Below the pieces are notes generated by a model that saw only the letters and a list, made by a program, of their open reading frames with translations, was not told the origin of the DNA and made no database searches. From Gigantopelta aegis (lineage: Eukaryota > Mollusca > Gastropoda > Neomphalida > Peltospiridae), in assembly GCF_016097555.1 (NCBI RefSeq), contig NC_054704.1:44553800-44617799 (forward strand): a stretch of DNA of 64,000 nt. Direction: 5' to 3'. The position numbers and the translations under genes were made by a program. Below, one piece after another: positions 1 to 13,600 of the stretch; the stretch's first letter is position 1, and each line of letters opens with the position of its first letter.

Positions 1-744
1 AGTTAATTGGTCTATGCTGTTAGTTGCTTCTACCTGTGATTCCTGATTGGCAGGTGTATTTGATTGGTAACCAGACGAGCCAATTAACGACGCTGTCTAG
101 ACACCAAAATACATACCGGTATTGTGGAATAATACCTGTCGCCCCTAAAATGGTAATGGACATGGTTTATTACTGTAAATAGTTCTGTAAAACTATATTG
201 ATTAAGTAGACTTTTCCATCTAAAACCACAGAACTGACCAATTACGTAGTCCCAAAGAAAAGAAAATTATCACTTGGGTATCGTGGGTTGTTGTTTTTGC
301 TCCAACGTAGCATATCAATAGGCCTAATAGTGTACATTTTTCCTTTGGGATTATTTAACAGAGAAAAATACTATAACCCCAGTTTGTTCCGTTAATGCAA
401 CTTGAAATATATTTAGTTAAATAGTTTATTATATTATTACGTCATTTATGCTGTTTTACAAGTCAGGTTGATCAAAGAGAAGCGCCTTGTCGAAAATTAC
501 TGCTTTTGTTTACACTGTACATACAGGAGATGGTCAGGAGCTGACGTCACTTTGCCCCAAGCTATCCCACCAGACGTCACAAAAACGAAACAAAATGGCT
601 GCCCCCAGTTAGCAGGAATAATCATGTTTTTTTTATTAAAACTAAAATTACGCGGTTTTCATTTGCTAAAGTATCAGTATGTGTTGGTGGTCCGGGTATG
701 CATCTTTCCAACACATAAAGCTCTTGTTTGAGTTGACCCTACCT
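1..744. other. Intergenic stretch, no gene seen
   Basis: AT-rich sequence without a convincing exon, splice-flanked reading frame or known repeat. Short open frames here lack codon character and overlap the start of a SINE. Confidence 0.5.
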
Positions 745-918
745 TTAAGGACCACACAGATAATTAGTGAGGAAACCTGCTGTCACCACATAATGTGCTA
801 CTCATTCCAATTAGCAGCAAGAGATATTTTATATGCAGCATCCCACAGACAGAACAGTATATACTACAGCCTTTGTCATACCAATTGCTGAGCACTGGCT
901 GAAATGAGAATCAATTAA
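745..918 (-). repeat. SINE-B fragment, decayed
   Basis: Matches, with many changes, the middle of the SINE family seen intact at 13886-14215 and 27795-28113: the blocks for 'rest of core', 'GCACCATCCCACAGACAG' and 'CCACGGCCTTTG' are recognisable in order. The tRNA-like head is missing. Old copy. Confidence 0.65.
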
Positions 919-1034
919 AGTTGATGTCAGGGACCTTAGTGCATGCTATAAACTTAAAAAATACTAATGAGGCTAAACCACACCCTTTCAATAATGTTCC
1001 AGTTGAATACTTAACTATAGGTGCCGACACATTT

Positions 1035-1275
1035 CATCCTGTAGTGAGTGTATTAGTGGTTACTATGTAAAATATTTTTTACTGGCGAACTTGAAAATTA
1101 TCAGAATAAAGGTATTTAATGTCAAAGCTAGGATTTTTGTTGTATTAAACAGGAATCTTTGCCTACTGTGTGACAGATAGCTATATAGAGATATATCCAG
1201 ATGAGAAAGCGATCATAATTGTCACAAATGTCTGTCTAGCTCTCAAATGGCGGAGTACTTGGGCTAATTCTTGAT
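1035..1275 (+). repeat. Unnamed dispersed repeat R1, copy 1
   Basis: Runs parallel to 26022-26310: both contain 'TGTAGTG(A/G)GTGTATTAGTG', then a stretch like 'GTATTT(A/G)A(T/C)GTCAAAG', then 'AATCTTTG(C/A)CTACT', and both end near 'GAGTACT(T/C)GGGCTAAT'. Strong divergence between copies. Related ends occur at 3955-4040 and 18482-18560. Class not known to me. Confidence 0.55.
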
Positions 1276-2699
1276 GATAAATAGTTATTTTCCCCAAGAG
1301 GTTATAACTGTATTACATTATCTACATTTGATCGTAGTTGTCGTTTTGTTTGGGTTTTTTTATATGTTTCTTTTTTTTCCTTTTTTCTTCCCCACCCCCC
1401 CCCCCCCCCCCCTAATGTTTGTTGTTGTTGTTAGGGTTTTTTTTTTTTTGTTGTTTGGTATTTTGGGGTTGATTTTTTTTTCAGTTTCATTACTAAAGTA
1501 TTTTTTCTAATACGAAACAACAGATTAGGCCTACAACAAACACTTTTGCCTCAATTCAAACCCCTGTACACCACATTATGAAACAGAAATGGACCACTGA
1601 TGGCAATTTAAAGCCTGCCCATTGCAATTGAAAAAAATAAAAGACTTGAATTGAAATTTTAAAGTTGACGTTTTTTTATCAGTATATATATTTCAAGGAT
1701 TGCGAAATAAATAATAAAGCGATGACATATCGATCTATTTTTGTGACTAGTTTTGGACACGACAGTGACGACAGTAGCCTGGTAAACAAAATCATTGAAA
1801 ATGTAGACCTCCCCCACAAAGACAAGTCTAAATATTCTAATGAAACAATATAATGTGATGCCTGTACCTGCTGGTATCCCTTTTCCGCATTACTCGCCAT
1901 TTGGATTATATTTTGTTTAAAACTATTAAAAATGATTATAATTTCCTGGATTGTTTTCGTTGTTGGCAAAAACAAGTGAGTTATCGGTCCTGAGGCTGAG
2001 CTTCAGTTTACATTTCCGGGTCAGAGTTCATTCATCACCATAGTTTCTTCAAACTCAAAAGCTGTTAAGTGGGGGTTGCTTCGATGTCGACCGCTCCTTC
2101 CCTCGCTTCATGCGAATTTTCTTTTTTATATGTCCGTGGGAACTAGCTCCAGCGTCCTCGAGCTAGCCTATCAGTATTGACCCTACCACATAGTGACACC
2201 CCCGGGCACCCTATATAAATCGGTACCTCAAGCCCCGGGCTTTCAAGTCAAGGTTCGCGGTACGGGGATGGGGGGGGGGGGATTGGGGCAGTGGTGCCTC
2301 CTTCCTTTTTAACTATTATTGTGTCCAGAATGCAGGAAATGCTGTAGCCTAGGCCTATAGTATTTGAATCCCTGAAATTGTCTCAGGTAAGCATAATCAG
2401 ATAATGCCCTTGAAATCTTTGCAACAGATAGGGTCCTGAATCTCGCCACCCCCCACCCCCGACACACACACTTTCAAATAGCGTGGGACCTGCACCCCGT
2501 GTGTCCTCGCCTAAACGGGCTATTCCCTAAGCATTAGTTTTTTTAATGTCTTGTGGCGTTTGTGTGTAATTATATTAAATTGGTGGGTTTTTTGTTGGAT
2601 TTTTTTTTTTGAGGGGGGAGGTGGGCCGTTATGTTGGGGGGGGGTGTCTGTGGAAAAAACAGATTGTCACGGAACATGCTCTTAAATTTGTTTTCGCCT
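1276..2699. other. Low-complexity and unassigned sequence
   Basis: Contains a poly-C tract at about 1392-1412, T-rich runs at 1360-1500 and a G run near 2270. A TATA-like CTATATAAAT lies near 2210 in a GC-richer patch, but no exon follows it that I can support. Confidence 0.45.
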
Positions 2700-3921
2700 G
2701 TGGCGATTTTAATTGTGTTAAAGGGCCGTGTGCAGTTTATTGCCCGTAGCCCAGGTGGGCACTTGTTACGTAATACTTCGCGCGATCGGACATTCCAATA
2801 TGCACTTAGTCCAGCTGTGGAGGCCATGTGGCTAGTAGTTACGTAATATCTCCGGTAGTGCTGTTTATGACCAGGAGATTGCTCGCGGTTGGCGACAGCC
2901 AGACTGACGATCAGAGAGAAATATACCGACTCTAGTAGAGGTAGACTATGAGATGATACGTGAGGTACCGCCTTGTACCCCCAGGCAAAATCCTGATTTA
3001 TAATAAATAGCTAGTGTTTTAGAGATATCGAGGAGAACGAATAGGAAGGCTCCGAGGGAACGTTAGTCCATTTGGACTTTGGTAAATATATTATTTCTGC
3101 TCTGTGTATAACCTTGATGTGATTGATGTGACTTTAAATATTTTTATACTGTATTATACCAATATTCTTTAGACAGTGTCTTCGGTCATCTGACGAAGTA
3201 AATCGTAGACTTTTTGTTCTAACATTATATGAGTATTTGGTAATATAAAGCTTAGCCAGTCATCCTAGCGGACCTAGGTACACTGTAGGTTATTGTCTTT
3301 ATTGTGATAGGTACCAATATTAATTCTGTGTCACAAGGTTACTGAATGAGTAGTTAGGGTTAATTAAAAATTAACCCATTAGGAATAGAGCTGTAATTCC
3401 TTTATTAATTAAGTTCCCCTGGAAGCGTTTCTAAATTATCACATGTTACTGAACGAGTAGTAAGGGTTAATTAAAAATTAACCAGTTAGGAATGGTGTTG
3501 TAATTCCTTTATTAATTAACTTCTCCTGGAAGCGTTTCTCAATTATCACACGTGTGGGTGTGGTGTAACGGTGAAGTGATTCGCATATTGTGTAACTAGA
3601 CACCTAGAGATTAACTAATTCAGTGATCAGTTCTGGGTTGTTATTATTGCTGTTATTAATTAACTACTACGGCTGTACATTTGTCAGCGTAGATTAATAC
3701 AGATTCCAAAGTGTATTGTGTTTTTGTTGTGTTTCTAGAGAACTAACGTGCTATATTAATATATACTTTATATAAGATCGTATCTCTGATCATACCTAGA
3801 GACGAGCCATACTAGGGTTTAACAGCCTGTTACAGAGAGATCTAATAGATATACAGTTAGGAGAGATATTTTGGTAATCGTGTTTTATTCAGTTACGGGA
3901 ATTATAGAATCCCCGTGACAC
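2700..3921 (+). mobile_element. LTR-like or repeat-derived block
   Basis: A 1.2-kb block of distinct composition, reading from about 'TGTGTTAAAGGGCCG' to 'CCCCGTGACA'. It has an AATAAA near 3001-3008 and a 107-bp tandem duplication at 3331-3544. It has no open reading frame, which fits a solo LTR or a retroelement untranslated end. No target-site duplication is visible at the proposed ends, so the borders and class are uncertain. Orientation is a guess. Confidence 0.35.
3331..3550. repeat. 107-bp tandem duplication
   Basis: Two adjacent copies, about 3331-3438 and 3439-3545. Both carry 'GGGTTAATTAAAAATTAACC' and 'CCTGGAAGCGTTTCT'. The first words of a third unit ('TCACACGTG') follow. The inner AATTAAAAATTAA stretch is palindromic. 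Confidence 0.85.
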
Positions 3922-3954
3922 AGATGCATATTATAAAGGCTATCTCCTTGTTAG

Positions 3955-4040
3955 CCTGAGTACTCTTGACTGTAAGAGAGTCAGGCAGACATTTGGACAG
4001 TTATGTAATGTCCTTCTCACAGACCAGAGCATTGTAACTG
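3955..4040 (-). repeat. Repeat R1 end fragment
   Basis: 'GAGTACTCTTGACTGTAAGAGAG' style end followed by 'GACATTTGGACA', the reverse complement of the right part of the R1 copy at 26222-26310. Confidence 0.5.
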
Positions 4041-7000
4041 TCCAGAGCATTATAACTGTCCATCTGGCTCTTGGTACTTACTTTTGCTACCTCAGTGTCA
4101 AATTCTATTGTCCATGCAGATATTGGGCTTACATGTGGTGGTCATTCTCTGAAGCTCCCATCCTTTACCACAGAAGGTCCCAGGCCATTAATCTGAGGCA
4201 CTTGTGTAGTCCTCATGGACCGGGCTCAGGATCATCAAATGTCATTGGCACCAATTGGACTGCAGTTGAATAAATGTCAGTCGTTAAGTATAATCAACCC
4301 AGGAGACATCTGAAGTACAGCACAAGGACATGTTATTGGCCTAGAGCAGGTCCATAGCCAAGGAAGGGGAATGGAAGAGCGTCACACCACCATCTCTTCC
4401 ACCCCACCCACCCTAAAAAAACAACAAACAAAACCCACACCAACATTGGACCCTTAGAATTTGTTGGACAGTGTAGTTGTTGTGAGAGCCTAAAGTGTGC
4501 CCCTTGAATATTTAATGCCTTCTCCCTCTGTGACACCAGTATTTATTAGGTATCCCTTAAGTTCTGCCTATTAGGAGATGATACAACCTATGTTGTTTAG
4601 CTAAGTTTTGGTCCCCTCAGTTTCATTTACCTAAAAGGTGAAAAGCATGGAACATGCAAATTTTCTGAAGTATGTAAGCATCTTTCTCCTTACTTATCTG
4701 CAAAATGTTAGGACCAATCAGGTCCACTGGAACCAGGGGTGGGGGAGGGGACTGTGTCTCTCATCTGAAGGATGAAAATGTACTTCTTTTAGTCTTACTC
4801 TGTATAAATAAAGGTTAAAATATTACCTGTGCTTCATATTACCACCACACACACACACTAGAGGTTGTGAACCCTCTAGAGATTGTGCTCCCCTACTACA
4901 GATATCCATCATACAGGCCTGCCAACAATGACAGGCACATTGGTTTTGTACAAGTAGTTTGCTATTTGGGGAAATAAATAAGAAAAATTTATGTTCAACA
5001 TTAGTCACTTGGAACAACCAGCTACAGGTCTGGGAGCATCCTCGATAGGACAACTGTTGTCCATCAGCACACTTAAGTTAGATACATTGTATAACCAATG
5101 GGTTTGTATAATGATATAGTATATGACGAATATTTTCGATGAAATGGCCAGCCAATAGTGGAAACTGTTGCACCTGTAGTGAGCATGAATGTAATCAGGT
5201 ACCAATTATGTAACCATGTTACCTAACTTTTAAGAGTTATATCAAAATATGCAAAGAATAGTCATATGTACAGTGCTGGGGTGGTGTCTGTAAATACATA
5301 ACACTGTAAGGGATGTAAGTGGAATGGATGCCATGGGATGAGCCCAAACACTATGGGGAGGAGGGCTGCGGGAGAGAGGGAAGCTTTAATGGATCGAGTA
5401 TGTTACTTGGTGACCCCATGCATTTTACAGATTTTTCTTTTTCGTTCGTTCGTTCTTTTTTTCTTGTGGAGTTTGATGGGAACAGGATGTTGTCAACAGA
5501 ATGTGAGATTTCAAAGGTAAGAAAGGAAATGCAAAAAGTTTCAAAATTCAGTAAACATGAATTATTTAAAAGACCAGTAAAATTAAAATTTAAAAAAGGA
5601 CTGACTGTACATGTACGTATGTAGTAATCTTTATTTAGTTTTAAACAGTATTAAAACTGTAATAAAAATAAAAACAAAGACAACCTCAAACAACAAAATT
5701 TTAAGTATATACTAGTATACTTGTTCAAATAAACAATATTCAAACACAACTACATTTTACCAAACATAACAATTCATAAAAATGCCAAATTTGGCAAAAT
5801 ATTTCAAAATAAAAAGCTAATATTGCACCACAGTAAATATTTTAACATGTAAAACAACAAACATATAATAGAATAAAAAATATGGCAAGCATTAGGTCTT
5901 AATACGACCAGATATAGTTGCAGTGATGTATATAAATCCTATATTCAGTTACATATTTGTGTATTTAATATAGGTTTATATCCAATTTAAATAGTAATGT
6001 TTGATGTTATTGGTTTAACATGATAAAGGGTTCATTACCAGCCTCATATTTAGGGGGTTTGAGGGGTTGTCTGAACAAAATATATTTATTTACCATATTT
6101 ATTTATTGTTTTAAATTCTGGCACAAAGACTTAATCTTCAATTGTAATTATTGCAACTCTCTTTCATAAAACAACATCTATTTTAATTTTCAACATGGTG
6201 GGGGCAATAGTATAAATTAAAGATGATAATAAAATAATAATAAGAAAAAACCCTTAATAACAAAAATACAACCTTGAAAATATTCAAAAATCATTGTTTA
6301 AAAATATTAAATTTTAAGTTGCAGATGCCAGCAAATAGAATTTTAGGGGAAGCATGTCTCCAGACCCCCCACACACACACCTTTATCTAACTCTGGTCCC
6401 TCAGACAATACACGTCATATCCCGAAGGTCCCACTAAAAACCTAAATGATTCCCCACTTTCCCACCACCACTCCTCGAAAAGCTGGTTATGGATCCGATT
6501 ACTTTTACATGCTAAAATTTTAAAATCAAATTGCAAAGTAAGCAACATAATTCCCATAATTCTATACTTGATTGTGGGCCAGTTTGGCCATTTTCACTAT
6601 ATTTTTGTGAGCAAATATACATTATGTATATTAAAAGTTATACAATTTATTATAGCTTTATATTAGTGAAAGGTGTCTTATTCCAAAATTATGATATAGC
6701 ACTTTTTAAAGCTATTATAATGAATATGATTTCTAAATACAGGGAACACTTTGTTTTCAAAATCGTGATTAGCTATATTTCTAGTCAGTTGAAAATAGAT
6801 TAGCAACTACTGTTTAATGCTTTAAAATTGTGTGACGATCTCTTAAACTTGTGTTGTGAATTGTGACGAGATACTGAATACAATGTTCCCTGAAATACAA
6901 TATCAATATACTGGTAACACATTTATTTACCAGCATTTGACCATCATAATTCTCTTTAGGTTAATTTTATGGCCCTAAAATAAACATCTGTCCACATAGA

Positions 7001-9009
7001 ACTGACCATGTATACCCAACAAAATTAAGGGCCAGTAGATATTTTCAGCTTTTTTAAAAACAAAATGCAGCTTCTTCTGTTGTAACATGTCAACATTGTG
7101 GCATGTTCTTAAAGTTAATAAGTCAAAGAACAATTTAGAGGGAACAAAATGGCAAGTATTATTACAAACCAACTTATAACAATCCTAGCCAAATTTTCAT
7201 TTCGGTATTTTTATAAAAATAAATTTTAATTTTTTTTTTTTTAAATCTAAGATTTTTGCATGTATATCAGATCCAATTTTACTGAAATAAGTCATCTATG
7301 ATCAAAACTTGCTAAAATAATATTAAAATAACAATTATCAAAAGGTTTACTGGTTCTTAACTAATGTTCAGCATATTAACAATAAAATATTTCTAATACA
7401 TTAAAAGACCTCATATTAAATGTGAATCTGTGGGCTGGTTCTCAGTTTTGAACGTTAAAGTAACTAGTCTACTACAGATATGCTAGTGTTTAAATCACAA
7501 TAAACACATGTACATATAAATGTATAACAAGCATAACACACAACATACCTTAACATTCAGGAACAAATTTACAAAGCCCATTTGTCTTAAACACAGGCTA
7601 TTAAGCATTGTAAATGTATACTGATGGAAAAGAAACATGAGAACATGGTATTGTAGACCAAATTTAATTCACTACTAGCATAGTAGTGTCTATAAAAACA
7701 CAAATATGTCATATGGGACGGACTGTCTGTAATGTGAACTGAATGTAAGGAACACAGTTATCTTCCTCATACTATGGGTGAGGGTTCTGGTTGCTGTCAT
7801 TGTTTGCTGGTTTTGTTTAGGTGTTCCCTTATTTCTTTCCATCAGTATATGTAGTTACACGTGTGCAAGACATATATAGGCTTTGTAACTTCAGCCGTCA
7901 GTGTTTTTAGGACAACAACAGACACAAAATAACTACAAACCTGAGAATTGAGTATTTGCGATTGTGTAATATAATTATTTAACACAAAGCTGACAAAGCA
8001 CATGTGTCAGTAGAAATGTTTCTAATCACAAGGATTAGCTTATGCGATGGCAGTGTCTTTGTAAAAGAAGTCATTGTTATAATTACTGTATGCCGAGGAC
8101 AATACTTCGGAATCTTAAGTAATCAGAAGTCAGTTCACAACTTCACACGAGTCTTTCCCATCCTCCATTAGCATTGTTTTTCAACAAGATCGGAACATTG
8201 CTTTTTGTAAATAATTTCAGTTTGGAAATAACACAAAAAATTACACTATTTTTGTATGCAATTAAAAAAAGAAAAAAAGGCTCATGAATAAATATAAGAG
8301 TCAAAAAACAACATTCCCTGATGGGAATGACTATAGGTATCCAATGGTTTGATTACATGAATTATATTTGTGTAACCTAACCATGTATAAGTATATGATT
8401 TTTCAGCTTTTTATCTGATTTCAGCTTCTTCTTTTTTAGCACAATATAACTTTCACAAAATAGATGTAAAGTGGAATTGATTTAAAATGCTCAAAAATTA
8501 ATTTTATTTAAGTATTGTATAGCGAGTTCAGCTTTTGTAAAGGCTAATATAAACTGGATGTTGTGTGTGTGTGCACGGGGCAAAACAAATTGAAATACAT
8601 TAGTTTCAATGAGAGTGTTTAGACTGGATGTGTCCAATGTGTGTGTCTGCAAAACACATGTGACCAGCCACAATAAAAATATTGTATATGTTGTTTATAC
8701 CTAAAACACAAGCCGCAGATGTATCAGATGCATCAGTCGGATTGCACACATGTGCCACATTCAATCTGTAGGAACCTTTAGATCATTTCAGCTTCTGTTT
8801 TTAAAAAGAGCTATCACATTTCAGCAAGCACCTCAACCTTGCAGTTTACATTTTAAGGACAGTAATTTGTGGTTATTAACATAACATACATGATAAAGTG
8901 ATATTCAGAATGTGTAATGGTTCACTAAATAACTGTCTGTCAGTCAACATGACAGTTACATAACTGACAGTTGAACTGAACAATGCTGCATATGGTCAAC
9001 ACCTAACAA
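4041..9009. other. AT-rich stretch, no gene seen
   Basis: About 5 kb, strongly AT-rich from 5600 on, nearly free of the repeat families that fill the rest of the window. No splice-flanked coding frame was found. Part could be 3' untranslated or flanking sequence of the minus-strand membrane-protein gene that ends at 10502, but nothing proves it. A fragment of the TA-flanked MITE end lies at 7013-7046. Confidence 0.4.
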
Positions 9010-9275
9010 TGTTTGTTTTGTTTAATGACACCACTAGAGCACCTTGATTTATTAATCATCGGCTATTGGATGTCAAACATTTGGTAATTTTTGACATATA
9101 GTCTTAGTGAGGAAACCCACTACTTTTGTCTATTGGTAGCAAAGGGTCTTTTATATGCACCATCCCACAGACAGGATAACACATACCATGGCCTTTAAGA
9201 AATAGCCCAATGGACCCACTGATGGGGATCGATCCTAGACCGACAGCGCATCAGGCAAGAACACCTAACAACAAC
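9010..9275 (-). repeat. SINE-A copy
   Basis: Reads as the reverse complement of a tRNA-headed SINE: tail 'GTTTGTTTTGTTTAATGACACCACTAGAGCAC', central block with 'CACCATCCCACAGACAGGATA', then 'GGGGATCGATCCTAGACCG', which is the B-box side of the tRNA-like head. The segment between 'GCCTTT' and 'AGAAATAGCCC' is shortened compared with other copies. Confidence 0.85.
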
Positions 9276-10501
9276 TGCTGATAAAACAATATGCTGAGGT
9301 AATATTCAACATTCCAGTAGAAAATTAAAACATACCAACACGTTGACAGTAATAAAAGAAATGGTGGTCAGGGTGGTGGATGTTGAGATGGTCATGGCTG
9401 TAATATCAACAACATGGTTGTCTGCGAAGTGTCTGCACAATAAAGAAACATGGCAATTGTCAGTGCTGTGTAGTTTTTAATTATCCACAGTACTTTTTCT
9501 GCTGTGGACTATATTCAATTTGATTTTCCACGGTATGTTGGGTTTTTTTTTGCAGTGGTGGCATGTTATTTTCACCAATTTTTTGCAGGGGTGGCATGTT
9601 ATTTTCACCAATCATAAATTTCTAGGCAGAACCCATTAATGAAAGAAAATACAATGAAAATACACATACATCAACAGAAACTGTAATGATATGACGATAA
9701 AGTATCACAATATATGGGATACATACATATTTTAATAAGTTTGTGTAAAAAGATGACAGTTGCAAATATCTTGAGGAATGAAATCATAGTTCCCATGACA
9801 ATGATCATTTCTGGGAATATTATTCGCAAGCATTTAAGATATCTGTATCTATAAACTGCCCTTGGTGTTGCTATGCCACCTTGTACAAAAGTGTTCATTT
9901 ATAAAATGAACTGAAATTGTAAATATGTGTTCTTTCATTATTCAACCAAACATATTCTATATGAAAAGTTAAGGATATCAAATCACGACACACACACCAA
10001 GATACATATCATATTGCACAACACCCAAATCATTACACTTCTAATGTCCACCGAATGTACAGACTGTACTCACTAATGTCAAAAGCATTTGTAATACAGC
10101 CTTCACCAGGAAAGGAGAGTAATCATTCACACTGCCTTCCACATTCTCCTGGGAAGTTTAGGAGAGCTGCAAACTGATCGCCTTGCATTAAAATATTTAA
10201 TGAATTTCATTTGAAATTTCTTGCGATTGCTCGGCTGGCAAAATTTAAGGGGAGTGATCTTCAGCTCACCTTGAGTTTGTTCATGGCGAAGACCTTAAAA
10301 AAACCCTCACTTTAGTCATATCAGAAGCTACATGTAGCTTTATCATTTGTAATAATGATAAAATCAGGTCAGGTCAAAGGGTTTACGAGCACATTCAGAA
10401 CAAGCTGTTGTAGCACACGCCATGATAAAATGCCACAGCTGGGTTTAAGATGTCTAGAATATGGAAGGGTGGAATAACTGTCACAAGTTTATAATACTCT
10501 A
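9276..10501. other. Flank downstream of the TMEM272-like gene
   Basis: No repeat family or coding frame recognised. It lies directly after the stop codon at 10502 of the minus-strand gene, so the right part is probably its 3' untranslated region. No poly(A) signal could be chosen with confidence. Confidence 0.4.
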
Positions 10502-10683
10502 TCATGATTCATTGTCTTTTGCTGCCATGGAAACACCATACAGACAGCAAATACATAAGACTATTAAAACGTAAATGGAGTTTGTGAGCCAGAATGCCAA
10601 GTAGAAGACGGCTGGAGAGCAGTAGTTGACAGATGTTGGGTCTGTACTGAATCGAGTGTGAGTCTTGTAGATCCAAACATTCC
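10502..10683 (-). CDS. TMEM272-like exon 6 (last)
   Basis: Acceptor ACTTGCAG before 10683, ending at the TGA at 10504-10502. Codes residues 207-266: GNVWIY, an extracellular-like loop with 'STDPTSVNYC', helix 4 (FYLAFWLTNSIYVLIVLCICCLYG) and a short charged tail ending AAKDNES. The loop and cysteine-rich helix agree with other proteins of this type as I recall them. Confidence 0.85.
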
Positions 10684-13600
10684 CTGCAAGTACAGAAAAA
10701 GAAAAGCTACTTGGTAATAGACTATTTTCTATTATTTTTATTTACATAAACATTATTGCAAGTCATCTTGCAGTTGCCAACATAAAAGAGTGTCACTTAT
10801 GTTGATGTTTAAGTAAACCGTAAAAGCTATCAACTCAGCTGTTCATTGAATAATAAAACAATTCCCCAAAAAATTTCTCACTTTTTCAGAGGCTGCATAG
10901 CAATCTGGAAAAAGAGGATTTGGGGGGATCCAAGAACATTTTATTTTTTTAATAAAAACTTCGCTCACCAGTCTAGATTACACCCACCCACTCCCGACAC
11001 AATTTCCTGCATGTGCACCTGTTGCAGCAGTTGGCAATGTCAGGAAACATTTTCCTAGTAAAATACTCTGAGATGCTTTTTAATGATGGAACAAACGGCT
11101 TAAATGTTCACTTTATATTTAATTTCACAACTATGCAGTGTTATATACAATGTATGCAGTGCTTTAAAAAGACATTTTCACCAACTATATTAGGGCTTCT
11201 GTTCCAATTTTGTTGGAATTTTGAGAACAGTTCTCTCACTGAATTTCAACTGCCCAATTGGTCACTTCACAATATAAAATTAAAATGTATTTCAAACTCC
11301 TTGGTTTATTATGTATACATACCAGAAAACTCAATCTGCCAGTGTTCCAAATGCAACCATAAAATGCACACTCTAAAGGGCAATAGCTAAACCACTATAC
11401 ATGTATATCAATGAACCTGGATAATTCTTTAACTTGCCTCCTTCTTGTTCCTGTACTCTTACCTGTAATAAACCAGCCAAGCATGAACATTATGAGGAAC
11501 ACTTCAAAAGGATGCCGTTTTGGTGGGTCTTGTTTAACAAAGGAACACTCGTTGCGCCAGTCAAATTTGTAACTCTGGAGCAGTTCCATCACAATCTTCA
11601 CAGTGACACAGGTTCCCATGACAACCAGATAGATAGGGATGTAACGTTCAGCTGGGCAGTCGTAAATGTGAAGTGAACCTGAAAAATAAATAAATCTAAT
11701 CTCACTCACTGAAGGGGCGGGATGTACCTCTTATCGGTAGAGCATTCACCGGAGGTTCTTTAAGCAGTAAGATTGACCCTCCTCTGTGGACCCATCCTTT
11801 GATTGGGTTTTTTCTGGCCCAACTAGAGCCCCATGACTCACTTGTCATAGGCTGTCCAGTCTACGGGAAAGTGCAAATAAAAGATCCCTTGCTGGTTTTC
11901 TCTGAAGACTATCAAGTCAAAATTACCAAATATTTGACATCTGATGATTTATAAATCAGTGTGCTCTAGTGGTGCCATTAAACTAAATAAAACTCACTCA
12001 TTGATATACAAGTACAAAACTAGTCTTATTTCAAAGAAACAATAAATTCTTATGTCAAAGTAACAACAAACTACTAAACTCACCTTAATCAGAAATGATT
12101 CGTATACATGTATAGTCTCACCGTACTCATATTGTGCAAGTTTTGTGCAGTGAACATTATACAGTTCTGTTCATGAACTGACTTTTTAAAATTTACTTAA
12201 GTTTTATACAAGTAAAATTAAAACCAGTCTATATGTTGATGAGACTAGTAAGTAAGGGATTATACTTTAAAATGTTTAAGATGGACAAAAAAGCACTGTT
12301 TGAGAAATAACAAATGTTATTTGACAATGTGTAAACAAATAGAATGTCTTAGTCAACTTATAAGGCTCTTCTAACGAGACTTAAATTAGCTTGTTAGCAA
12401 ATTGTATGCTGAATATACTAACCAAATTCAACTTCAGTTCATATGCAGTGAATGACAAACAAAACCCTGCTAGTACCATAGGATGTGACCATATTCAGAA
12501 TAAACCCAATCTGGCCACTAAATATTTCTCAGACAACATTAGTGTACTCTAAACGTTTAAACACTTATTGTGTATACAAGGATAATTTACTAAAAAGTGA
12601 TCTTAGGTGAGTGGACAAGTCAAAGCGAAACAAAACACAATTTAATGTCAACAGTAAAAGGGGAGACAACTCATCAGTTCGGCTTGATGCTGTTGGGATT
12701 CTTACACATAAGGATTTTGGATACAGCCACATACATAAAGTAACAGTAAAAAAAAGTTTGTTTTGTTTAATGACACCACTAGAGCACACTGATTTATTAA
12801 CCATTGGGACTTGGATGTCCAACATTTGGTAATTTTTACATTTAGTCTTAGAGAGAAAATCCCGTCACATTTTCCATTAGTAGCAAGGAATCTTTTACCT
12901 ACACCATACCACAGACATGACAGTACATACTGCAGTCTTTGATACACCAGCCGTGGTGCACTAACGGGGATCGATCCCAGGATTTATATTGCATCTAATT
13001 TAACTGTACTCTAACTTAATACAGGCAACCATAACAGGGAGAATTGAAAATTTACCTAACCCATTAATGGATTATGTAAAAACAAATTCAGCTAACCTAT
13101 TTCGTTATTGCTTAACACATCATGACAATCCATTTCGTAATTGCTTAACACATCATGACAATCCATTTTGTTATTGCTTAACACGTCATGACAATCCATT
13201 TCGTTATTGCTTAACACGTCATGACAATCCATTTCGTTATTGCTTAACACATCATGACCATGAAAATCATATATCTTACATTTAATGTGTGAACGAAACC
13301 CGAGTTATAAAAAGTTAAGACTTTATAAAAGATGTGCAAGACAAACAATCATTCTCACAATTTTCAGAGGCCTAGAGCCTAATACACTAAACTCTCGCAA
13401 CTTCGTGATCTCGCAGTGCAATGCTAAAAGACTTGCCAAGAGGATGCTTTGTTGTCTAGCAGAGCCTAAGAGACCTTTGTGAATTAGGCCCCTGTACCAC
13501 TCTACAGCATTTACTATGTAGCTATGTTTAAATTTTCCATGTACAATGTTTTACAGCAGACTTACTGCTGTTATAAATATAACGTTGCAAAAGGATAGTG

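Noticed and set aside
13098..13261. CRISPR-like spaced repeats
   Set aside because: The units are contiguous 33-bp tandem copies with no unique spacers, in a eukaryotic intron.
13067..13285. 72-codon frame with YCLTHHDNPFR repeats
   Set aside because: Translation of the 33-bp minisatellite inside an intron.
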